This document shows, in pieces, positions 33,221-40,641 of a DNA stretch of 64,000 nt (positions are counted from its first letter, which is position 1; each line of letters opens with the position of its first letter). A model generated the notes under the pieces. That model made no database searches and had not been told where the DNA came from. It was given only the letters and a program-made list of their open reading frames with translations. This DNA comes from Calditrichia bacterium. GTDB taxonomy: Bacteria; Calditrichota; Calditrichia; RBG-13-44-9; J075. The DNA lies in assembly GCA_028284445.1 (NCBI GenBank), contig JANQRS010000039.1, positions 1 through 64,000 of the forward strand, read 5' to 3'. The position numbers and the translations under genes are program-made.

Positions 33221-34855
33221 ATGAAATTCGGGAAGAATTACTGGCTGTTGCTTACAATGGTGTTTTTTATGGCTTGTAGCAGCAACCCAACAGGCGGCGG
33301 AGAGGGGAATGAGGAAATAGATGATTTTATTCAGAGTTTGCAGTACAACGCCACTGAATTGCTAAATGTACAGGAAACTGGTGTAGATGACGTATCTCGC
33401 GAAGCGCTTGACTCGGATACCACTACAACTCAGGTTGGCAATTTTCAACAAGTCTGTTTTCGCACTGACTATAACCTAAAAAAGAATTTTGACAAAGTAG
33501 CAATCCTGCGCCCTACAAATGGCATTGTCTGGCCAGGTGCGCTTGTGAAAGGCAATCGTTCATTGATGGATGGCGTGCCGGAGCCGATTGGCATCGGCCG
33601 TGGCCCGCTGACGCTGAGCATCGATTTGCCGGGCATGGGAGAAAACGGCATTGTTCAGGTTGATGATCCAGACGTTGCGACCGTGCAGGCCGGTATCGAT
33701 GAAGCACTTGCCTGGTGGAATGATAATGCCTATGTAGATGGCTGGACAAACCCGTCAAATTCTTCTTTCACTGTTTCAAGCTCTTATTCCTCGGAGCAAT
33801 TGAGTCTGGATGTTGGTCTGAATGTCTCCTGGGCAACTTCTGATATTAGCTCACAGTTTAACTTTACCAGCACCGAAACCAAAAATGTGGTAATGGCTGT
33901 TTATAAGCAGGCGTTCTATACAGTGAATTTTGTAACACCTGAAAGCCCGTCCAGCGTTTTTGCTGATGATGTCACGCAAGATGAGGTTTCACGTCTGATT
34001 AGCGGCGATACGGCACCGGCCTATGTGCAATCGGTGACTTATGGCCGGATCATCATGTTCCGTATGGAAACCAGCAACCTTGAGCAGAACACTTATGCAG
34101 AGGCGGCACTGCGATATGCAGCCGGCGGCTCGGTTGATCTCGATCTTGAAGCCGAATATCAGCGCATTTTACGGTCATCGAGTATCGAGGTGGTAACAAT
34201 CGGCGGCAACGCCGCAGTTGCTTCGGAAGCAACCAGCGCCGAGAACGCTGGTGACCTGCTGCCGATTATCCAGGGTGAAAATGCCGTTTACTCGCGCAAT
34301 AACCCAGGCGTGCCGATTGCCTATTCGGTTTTCTACTTGAAAGACAATTCTCTGGCGAAGTTGGGCTACACCACTGAGTATACTGCCAATGAGTGCGTGC
34401 AAACCCAGAATAAGAGCACTGTGAAGGTTACCCTCCAGGATTTCCACGTTGTCGAAGATTGCGATACCGGCCCTGGTGATTTCTACTTCAGCAGCTGGGT
34501 TTCTCATGGTGGCGGCCGGGTAGATACCTACCGGCTTGGAGAAAATAACTGGGATGGCGCGATTGAACTGGATAAGGGTGAAGTGCATACCATGAATTAT
34601 GAAATTGTGTTTACGGTTGATCTTGTAGAAAACGAAGAATTTAGTGTGAACTTTTATGGCCGTGAATGGGACGATCCGCCATTTTCATCGCCGCAAGGTG
34701 ATCCGGATCTGGATGGTGTTACTGGAACCACCCCACATAAATTTGTCGGTGGCACCTGGACCAATATTGGAGCAACCGGTGTCCGCAGCATTTCGATTGG
34801 CAGTGGCAATAATTGTAATGTCACCATGAATTATAAAGTTGAGATTATCCAATAA
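33221..34855 (+). CDS. Cholesterol-dependent-cytolysin-like lipoprotein (thiol-activated cytolysin family)
   Basis: The 544-residue lipoprotein (lipobox FMAC-SSN) shows the core of the thiol-activated cytolysin family. WPGALVKGNRSLMDGVP and GRGPLTLSIDLPGM (residues ~105-142) match the CDC domain 1-3 signature. KQAFYTVNFVTPESPSSVFA (~228-247) matches the conserved K-Q-x-YYTVxVDxPxxPxDVF core. SVTYGRIIMFRMETS (~270-285), TIGGNAAVAS and NPGVPIAYSVFYLKDN follow in the family order. The usual domain 4 with its tryptophan-rich undecapeptide and cholesterol-recognition pair is missing. From residue ~395 another beta-sandwich follows (TLQDFHVVEDCD and GDFYFSSW), possibly C2-like. Such CDC-like proteins, known in Bacteroidetes and others, form oligomeric pores in ways independent of cholesterol. 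The start at 33221 follows AGGAGGAA. Confidence 0.85.
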   Translation: MKFGKNYWLLLTMVFFMACSSNPTGGGEGNEEIDDFIQSLQYNATELLNVQETGVDDVSREALDSDTTTTQVGNFQQVCFRTDYNLKKNFDKVAILRPTNGIVWPGALVKGNRSLMDGVPEPIGIGRGPLTLSIDLPGMGENGIVQVDDPDVATVQAGIDEALAWWNDNAYVDGWTNPSNSSFTVSSSYSSEQLSLDVGLNVSWATSDISSQFNFTSTETKNVVMAVYKQAFYTVNFVTPESPSSVFADDVTQDEVSRLISGDTAPAYVQSVTYGRIIMFRMETSNLEQNTYAEAALRYAAGGSVDLDLEAEYQRILRSSSIEVVTIGGNAAVASEATSAENAGDLLPIIQGENAVYSRNNPGVPIAYSVFYLKDNSLAKLGYTTEYTANECVQTQNKSTVKVTLQDFHVVEDCDTGPGDFYFSSWVSHGGGRVDTYRLGENNWDGAIELDKGEVHTMNYEIVFTVDLVENEEFSVNFYGREWDDPPFSSPQGDPDLDGVTGTTPHKFVGGTWTNIGATGVRSISIGSGNNCNVTMNYKVEIIQ

Positions 34856-34859
34856 CATC

Positions 34860-35015
34860 TCGCGTGCGGCTCGACCGCGCCTGTTAAAAGAAAAAATGAT
34901 GATGCACACTCGCCTCGTGTGCATCATACTGCCGCGCGCGCAGCTTTGCTGTGCGCGTTTTTTTTGTGCACATCCCCCTGAATCCCCCTTCGAAGGGGGA
35001 CGCAGGGGGATGTGC
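34860..35015. repeat. Run of four hairpins after the cytolysin-like gene
   Basis: In order: a GCGTGCGGC/GACCGCGC imperfect stem at 34860-34880; a perfect hairpin at 34899-34927 (arms ATGATGCACAC and GTGTGCATCAT); a hairpin at 34935-34965 (CGCGCAGC/GCTGTGCG) followed by eight T residues, so a likely intrinsic terminator; and the dispersed palindrome with outer arms GCACATCCCCC and GGGGGATGTGC around CCCCCTTCGAAGGGGG at 34968-35015. The remainder of the gap to 35204 shows nothing coding. Confidence 0.8.
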
Positions 35016-35203
35016 GCTTGCCCCTTACATTTTTTGCAAAATCTCAACCTTGAAATTGCAATTTTTTGTCCAAAACAAGACTCTGAATCCAGTTTCATTC
35101 ACGGTGTGAAATTGGATATTTTTTTGGTTGCAGACGAACATTGGGCGATGTATTTTGGCGCGCTTATTTTGATATTGAACGGCCTTGTAAAAGGAGAATT
35201 TTG

Positions 35204-35620
35204 ATGGCTGCCTCAACCATTTTTGGTCCACATTTGACACTGGATTTAAACGAATGTAGTCCGGAAAAACTGAGCAACTTTGATCTTGTTTTCGACGTGT
35301 TGAATACCTTGCCGGAAAAAATCGGTATGACTAAAATAACTCAACCTTATGTATTCAAGTATGCCGGATTGGTACCGGAAGACAAAGGGGTCACCGGGTT
35401 TGTCGTCATTGCTGAAAGCCACATTTCCATTCACACTTTCCAGGAAAAAAATTACGCCTTTATTGATCTTTTTTCCTGCAAACCCTTTGATACGGAACGT
35501 GCCCAGGATTATTTGATAGAGGCCTTTGAATCTAAACAGCCCACTGTTAATGTATTAATGCGTGGCGCTGACTTTCCTCGCGAAAATCAGCATGTTCTAG
35601 AAGTCAAAAAGGCACAATAG
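35204..35620 (+). CDS. speD: S-adenosylmethionine decarboxylase proenzyme (bacterial 1B type)
   Basis: A 138-residue protein with the class 1B signature AESHISIHT, where Glu71-Ser72 is the self-cleavage point; Ser72 becomes the pyruvoyl cofactor. DLFSCKPFD holds the catalytic cysteine, and VLMRGADFPR is the C-terminal basic stretch. It supplies decarboxylated S-adenosylmethionine for spermidine synthesis. The start at 35204 follows AAAAGGAG. The downstream patatin-like gene starts on the last base of its stop (TAGTG), so the two are translationally coupled. No spermidine synthase gene is next to it. Confidence 0.92.
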   Translation: MAASTIFGPHLTLDLNECSPEKLSNFDLVFDVLNTLPEKIGMTKITQPYVFKYAGLVPEDKGVTGFVVIAESHISIHTFQEKNYAFIDLFSCKPFDTERAQDYLIEAFESKQPTVNVLMRGADFPRENQHVLEVKKAQ

Positions 35621-36702
35621 TGAATACAAATATTCTGACGATTCAGGCCGGTCCTGCGGCATTTGAATATATTCAGAATAACGGCCTGCAGCCGTCGGAT
35701 GTGACGGCTTATTTCGGTGCGTCAGGCGCTGCAAAGTGGCTGACGATATATGGTCTTGATGCCGCAATTTTTGGCCATTGGCTGAAAGACGCCTCCCACA
35801 TTATCGATTTGTTTGGCACCTCCATTGGTGCATTTAAGCTGGCCGCCGGAGCTCAGAAGGATCCAACGGAAGCGCTGGCGCGTCTTACAGATGCCTATAT
35901 AGATCAGCATTATACCGCACCCGTCACAATGGATGACATTTCCCGCGAGACGGAAAAGATTATCAATACGGTCTTAGCGCCGGGAACGGCAGAGGAGATT
36001 CTCGGCAATCCTCGCTTCCATTTCCACTGCGGTGCTGTGCGTTGTCATGGCTCATTGGCCCGCAGAAATGTCAGGCAGCAGCAATGGGCAATGTTGCAGG
36101 CATTTCTGCGTAGTGCTGGTAGTCGACAAAGTTTGCAACCGCTCATGAGCCGTGCGATTTTCTCCGATCCTCGCAGTGTTCGTAAAGCCAGTGCTGCAGA
36201 CGGCTACAAAACCCATTCGATTCCTTTAAATGCTACGAATCTGGTGCCGGCCTTGTTGGCTTCCGGATCTATTCCGGTTTATATGCATGGAGTGGAAGAT
36301 ATTGCCGAAGCCCCGGCCGGAACCTATCGCGATGGTGGTTTGTTGGATTATCATCCCTTACCTGGCAATATTTGGGCAACGACGGATAAGATTGTTCTCT
36401 ATCCCCATTTTTACGACGAGGTGAAGGTCGGCTGGTTTGACAAATTCTACAGCTGGCGCAAAGCCACACCGGAGCAGTTGGATAATGTATTGCTGATATC
36501 TCCTTCAGCTGAATATGTAGCCGGATTGCCGGGAGGCGAGATCCCCAATCGGCGCGACTTTCCCCGTTTCAAGAAAGATGATTCAATTCGCGTTAAACGC
36601 TGGCGCACTGCCGCTGATCGTAGCAAGATGTTAGGTGATGCCTTCCTGGAGTTGGCCACCGCAGGGCGCATACCGGAAGTGGTTCAGGAATTGAAGCGTT
36701 GA
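35620..36702 (+). CDS. Patatin-like phospholipase-family protein
   Basis: The 360-residue protein starts with GTG at 35620, overlapping the speD stop by one base. Patatin features are present: GASGAAKWL (oxyanion-like), the nucleophile elbow FGTSIGAF (G-x-S-x-G), a segment LLASGSIPVY, and the Asp-Gly pair in YRDGGLLDY, so the Ser-Asp dyad is complete. Members hydrolyse lipids in the cytoplasm or at the membrane. It lacks a signal. Pairing with S-adenosylmethionine decarboxylase is unusual and the link is not evident. The downstream end is followed by 7-bp-type repeats. Confidence 0.82.
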   Translation: MNTNILTIQAGPAAFEYIQNNGLQPSDVTAYFGASGAAKWLTIYGLDAAIFGHWLKDASHIIDLFGTSIGAFKLAAGAQKDPTEALARLTDAYIDQHYTAPVTMDDISRETEKIINTVLAPGTAEEILGNPRFHFHCGAVRCHGSLARRNVRQQQWAMLQAFLRSAGSRQSLQPLMSRAIFSDPRSVRKASAADGYKTHSIPLNATNLVPALLASGSIPVYMHGVEDIAEAPAGTYRDGGLLDYHPLPGNIWATTDKIVLYPHFYDEVKVGWFDKFYSWRKATPEQLDNVLLISPSAEYVAGLPGGEIPNRRDFPRFKKDDSIRVKRWRTAADRSKMLGDAFLELATAGRIPEVVQELKR

Positions 36703-36705
36703 AGG

Positions 36706-36775
36706 GTTGTCCGTTGATCGTTGAACGTTGTTAGCCAGTCTGTTGGCTTCGTCGCTTACCGCTTACCGCCTACCG
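36706..36775. repeat. Degenerate 7-bp tandem repeats
   Basis: GTTGNNC occurs in tandem at 36706-36730 (GTTGTCC, GTTGATC, GTTGAAC, GTTG), and C(T/C)TACCG occurs three times at 36755-36775. They begin a few bases after the patatin-like gene and fill part of the gap before the symporter gene. The rest of the gap (to 36921) holds only short A/T-rich repeats such as ATGGACAAT twice. Confidence 0.75.
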
Positions 36776-36921
36776 CCTTTTATTCTTCAATTTCCATTTT
36801 GCTGGAGTCCTCGATGGACAATTGGCAATCAGCAATGGACAATCCCTTACTTGTCAAATTCCCTGTTTGCGGCTAATTTTCGCATATTCCATACTCCGAC
36901 AAATTGAATAAGGAGCCGCAA

Positions 36922-38496
36922 ATGACGCCATTAGATTGGACGGTAATCATACTATACATGATTGGTATGATAGGTATGAGTGTGTATCTCGGGAGAGGGC
37001 AGACCAGTCAAGACGATTATTATGTCGGTAGTCGCCAGATTAGCTGGTGGGCTGTGGGCATCTCAACGATGGCGACCCAAACCTCTGCCATCAGCTTTAT
37101 CTCCATACCGGCATTCGTTGCGCTAAAGCCAAACGGTGGGCTCACCTGGTTGCAGTATGAGCTGGCGGTACCGCTTGCGATGATCCTGGTAATGGCTGTC
37201 CTTATTCCTTTCTTTCGTCAGCTGGAACTGGTGAGTGTCTATCAATATCTTGAACATCGCTTCGGGCGCTCAGTGCGTTTACTGGTCAGTGGGGTTTTTC
37301 TGGTGAGTCGCGGTTTGGCAACCGGCGTTGGCGTTTATGCCACTGGCATCGTTCTCTCTGTGTGTATGGGAATTCCGCTTTGGGCAACTATTCTCATTAT
37401 CGGCGTTGTGACCATCATTTATGATACTATTGGCGGTATGTCGGCAGTTATTTACTCCGATGTTATCCAGATGTTTGTTCTGGTCGGCGGTATCATTGCC
37501 TGCATTGCCTATGCCGCAGCCAGCATTGGCGGTATGGATGCGATTTTTGCAGCACTACCGTCCGAGCGCGGAGCAGCTTTTGATTTCAGCACCGGTCTCG
37601 GTGATGGGGGCGCCGTGCCATTTTGGGCCTTCCTCTTTGGCGGCTTCTTTTTGTATAGCTCTTATTATGGCACCGATCAGAGTCAGGTCCAGCGGGGGCT
37701 CTCCGCAAGCAGCGTCGATGCCTCCAAGTGGGCGTTGATGCTGAACGGCCTCGCGCGCTTTCCTTTAACATTGCTTTACATTATGATGGGGATTGCGGTT
37801 TATGCGGTTTATCAGAATTCGCCGGAATTAGCTGCCGCGATTCCTGCCGATCGTCCTGATTATCTGATCCCGCAATACGTGCTACTCTATTTACCCAGTG
37901 GCATCCGTGCCCTGCTCTTCGCTGCATTGTTGGCCGCAGCGATGTCCAGTCTTGACTCGGCGTTGAATTCATTGTCGGCTGCAACCATGCGCGATTTCAT
38001 GGCCGAGCGCCTTGATGCAAACAGCAATTTTTTGCGTTGGAGTAAAATTACCACTGTTATTTGGGGGTTCGTCATTACCGGATTTGCATTCCTGGTGGGT
38101 AGCATCTCCGATACTGTTATCGAGGCAATTAATAAAATTGGCTCTGCTTTTTATGGACCCATTCTGGCTGCCTTCCTTGTAGGCGTATTGTCGAAGCGAG
38201 TTAGTGCCAATGGAATTTGGGCAGGGATTGTTGCAGGGGTTGGATTTAATGTGGTGCTATGGCTGGGCTTTCCCGGCATCCACTGGATGTGGTGGAACCT
38301 GCTCGGCTGCGCGATAACCTCTATGATTGCTTTGTTTGTTGCCAATCGTACTGGTGGAAATGACGCCGACATTGAGCCTTATATCCTACGTTGGTCCGAC
38401 ATCCGTAAACGCGAAGAAAGCTGGATGCCGATCTACGGGTTGCTCGGTGGCTATTTCGTGCTGATGATTGCAATTATGAGCTGGATTCATGCCTGA
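36922..38496 (+). CDS. Sodium:solute symporter (SSS family)
   Basis: The 524-residue protein has 13 or 14 likely membrane spans and the SSS profile: LGRGQTSQDDYYVGSRQISWWAVG near residue 24, then ISTMATQTSAISFISIPA with small residues for sodium binding, VYQYLEHRFG, a broken-helix region with GGMSAVIYSDV, and a late signature AAAMSSLDSALNSLSAATMRDF. SSS proteins import sugars, amino acids, sialic acids and others with sodium; this branch is often called sialic-acid/sugar-like but the substrate is not readable. The ATG at 36922 follows AGGAG. It may serve the carbohydrate genes at the start of the window, but is not in their operon. Confidence 0.9.
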   Translation: MTPLDWTVIILYMIGMIGMSVYLGRGQTSQDDYYVGSRQISWWAVGISTMATQTSAISFISIPAFVALKPNGGLTWLQYELAVPLAMILVMAVLIPFFRQLELVSVYQYLEHRFGRSVRLLVSGVFLVSRGLATGVGVYATGIVLSVCMGIPLWATILIIGVVTIIYDTIGGMSAVIYSDVIQMFVLVGGIIACIAYAAASIGGMDAIFAALPSERGAAFDFSTGLGDGGAVPFWAFLFGGFFLYSSYYGTDQSQVQRGLSASSVDASKWALMLNGLARFPLTLLYIMMGIAVYAVYQNSPELAAAIPADRPDYLIPQYVLLYLPSGIRALLFAALLAAAMSSLDSALNSLSAATMRDFMAERLDANSNFLRWSKITTVIWGFVITGFAFLVGSISDTVIEAINKIGSAFYGPILAAFLVGVLSKRVSANGIWAGIVAGVGFNVVLWLGFPGIHWMWWNLLGCAITSMIALFVANRTGGNDADIEPYILRWSDIRKREESWMPIYGLLGGYFVLMIAIMSWIHA

Positions 38497-38556
38497 TAGT
38501 GAGCTGGCATCTTGTTGGTCGATACATCGAATAGTCAAGTGGTTGAATAGGTGATT

Positions 38557-38603
38557 CGTTCAACCGTCAAAACGTTCAACCGTCAAAACGCGGCTCTGCC
38601 GCG
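38557..38603. repeat. 16-bp tandem repeat and GCGGC hairpin
   Basis: Two perfect 16-bp copies of CGTTCAACCGTCAAAA run into a hairpin CGCGGC-TCT-GCCGCG at 38589-38603. The combination of GTCAAAACG followed by a GCGCGGC stem was also seen at 32243-32285, so both seem to be copies of one element. Confidence 0.75.
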
Positions 38604-38660
38604 CATGGGAGTGAAGGCGTTGAAGCGTTTATCGCCTTCGTGGTTCTTTGTTGTGCCGTG

Positions 38661-38751
38661 TGTTAGAAACATTTCATCGCTACGCGTCTTCTCTTTCTGG
38701 CCTTTGTGTGGACGTCGTACATTCTTGTTAGAAACGTTTCATCGCTACGCG
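38661..38751. repeat. 26-bp direct repeat pair
   Basis: TGTTAGAAAC(A/G)TTTCATCGC-type 26-bp direct repeats at 38661-38686 and 38726-38751 differ at a single base, 65 bases apart start to start. They lie in the 346-base gap between convergent genes. The remaining sequence has no gene-like content. Confidence 0.7.
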
Positions 38752-38842
38752 ATGTTTTGTGGTGGAAAGAAAACATTCTCTATTCTTCATTTTTCAATAT
38801 TTTTTGCCAACCATTTTTTCAATCTTCAATTTTCATTGGTTC

Positions 38843-40471
38843 TCACCGCCAACCGCCGACTGCCGCGTAGGCCGCTTCAATTTCGGCTATTTGCTCCTCT
38901 GCTTCGTCCAGCGTGTAAATGATGCTGTTTGATACCGGTAATCGGGTATCATAGTAGCTGACAAACTTCAAATCATCGCGAGTGATATCGACAATATGCG
39001 GAGGCTGCTCAGCCAGGAAATTTTGGATTTCTTGTTCGAGAGATTGCAGGGTTTTGATGTCCAGTTGGTCCCGCTGGATATTGCCTAAAACCATGAAAAG
39101 ATCATTGTCGATGGTCTTGCGGTCCCAGTGATATTTGTGTAGCACTCCAGCGGCTCGCAGCGATCGGCGTAATTGATCGAGAGGGCGTCGCAAGGTGTGG
39201 TAAATTGGCCAGCCAATGATCAATGCTGTTCGCCCGGTAAAGATAAAGGAGCGTTCATAGGGCGGAAAACCGCGGCTGGTAAAACCATATTCATGTCCTT
39301 CCTGGTAGCCACCAAAGCGGATTTTGATTGGCAGGCATTCTGTGTCATTAAGGATTTCAAACAGCTTCTTAAATTCAATTGTCCGCATCGTCTGCTGCAT
39401 AGCCGCAAAATTGCTGTTGATAATCTGGTCGTGTAGCCGCTTGCCTTCGAGGCCACAGATTGTGCCGTGAATTTGCTCGGTCGGATAAGCGCTGAAGGCC
39501 TCTCCCAGCTCGGCATCAATCATTTGCTGCAAATTGCTCAATAGGACTTGTAGTGCTGTTACCTTTCGACCATACAATGCAACCAGGGTGGTGTTACGAG
39601 ATATCGCAACCGGCAACTTGTCCCCGCGCTGCCAGCGCGGTCTCTTTTCAACACGTTTTTCCTGGGTAATGCGATCTATTAGTGAAACGGTAATTGGCGG
39701 CGTACCGGTTGGCGCCGGATGAACCAGAAAGGCTTCTTCGATGCAGTGATATCCCGGATGCTCGAGAACATGGCGCCAGGGTGGCACTTCCGGTAGCTTT
39801 CGCCGAATGCGCATGGCGATATCCTCATCCGGAACGGCGGTAGCAACTGAAATATGAGGATCCGCAGCAAAAGGTAAAGATTCATTGCTGAGATCCTTGC
39901 CGTCGGCCAATCTACGCACATACCAGGCAAGAGGGATATTCGGTGCATGAATCAAGTGCAGCGGATCTTTCGTCAGCAGCTTTTCCAGGCGCTTCAATCC
40001 TGTTCTGAAATCCTCATCAACTTTATCGCCTTCCAGCTCCAACAAGCGATCAACCTGACTGATGTTTTCCCAACTAACCGCTTCAACAACAATGAAGTCT
40101 CGCGCGGCTTCCAGCAAGACATGGCGCATCTCTTTCAGACGGTTTCTTGCATGGTCAGCGTCCCAGGAGATAAAGGTGTTGTTACCCCAGCCGGTTTGTT
40201 GGATATGCGGATTGTTTAGCCTGATGGGTAAGTATTCCTGTAGCACCTTGCTTACCGCTTCACGAAAAGCCGGCATATCATCCGATAAAATGCTGACGGC
40301 GTCAAGCAGGGTCATGTGCGGCCGCCAAATTCTGCAATCACCCTGGTGACTGTAGATGAGCTGGCAGGCTTCGTAGTCATTCAAGTCGCCGTTCCATGTT
40401 TGCTCCATAAGCTCATAGAGCTCTATCGGAGGGTACCAATAAATTCCCACCCGTTCTATTGTGCGTGGCAT
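38843..40471 (-). CDS. Protein with duplicated 2H-phosphoesterase-like domains, function unknown
   Basis: 542 residues, cytoplasmic. The N-terminal half has two H-x-[ST] motifs at the expected distance for the 2H phosphoesterase (LigT-like) fold: His52 in RPHMTLLD and His206 in DPHISVATAV. The second half starts similarly with His335 in EQIHGTICGLEG but the partner strand (DLFMVLGNIQRDQ, near residue 470) has lost the histidine. The end, DLKFVSYYDTRLP, resembles the last strand of 2H proteins. If correct, one active domain is followed by a degenerate copy. This is inference from motifs; the protein could be another fold. 2H enzymes cleave cyclic phosphodiesters of RNA or nucleotides. It ends 346 bases beyond the symporter, convergent with it. 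Confidence 0.6.
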   Translation of the reverse strand: MPRTIERVGIYWYPPIELYELMEQTWNGDLNDYEACQLIYSHQGDCRIWRPHMTLLDAVSILSDDMPAFREAVSKVLQEYLPIRLNNPHIQQTGWGNNTFISWDADHARNRLKEMRHVLLEAARDFIVVEAVSWENISQVDRLLELEGDKVDEDFRTGLKRLEKLLTKDPLHLIHAPNIPLAWYVRRLADGKDLSNESLPFAADPHISVATAVPDEDIAMRIRRKLPEVPPWRHVLEHPGYHCIEEAFLVHPAPTGTPPITVSLIDRITQEKRVEKRPRWQRGDKLPVAISRNTTLVALYGRKVTALQVLLSNLQQMIDAELGEAFSAYPTEQIHGTICGLEGKRLHDQIINSNFAAMQQTMRTIEFKKLFEILNDTECLPIKIRFGGYQEGHEYGFTSRGFPPYERSFIFTGRTALIIGWPIYHTLRRPLDQLRRSLRAAGVLHKYHWDRKTIDNDLFMVLGNIQRDQLDIKTLQSLEQEIQNFLAEQPPHIVDITRDDLKFVSYYDTRLPVSNSIIYTLDEAEEQIAEIEAAYAAVGGWR

Positions 40472-40641
40472 TTTCAGGTCCTGTTAGCGTAGCGTTTGAT
40501 CTGTCCAACCCTGTGTAAATATAAATGAATATAAGCATAATCGGCAGAAATTATCTTTGCGATTAATGCATAGTTTGCCCTACATTGGCTGTCTGGGATG
40601 GGTGGTCAACCCCATATTTTACGAAACAAGAGGTGCCTGCC

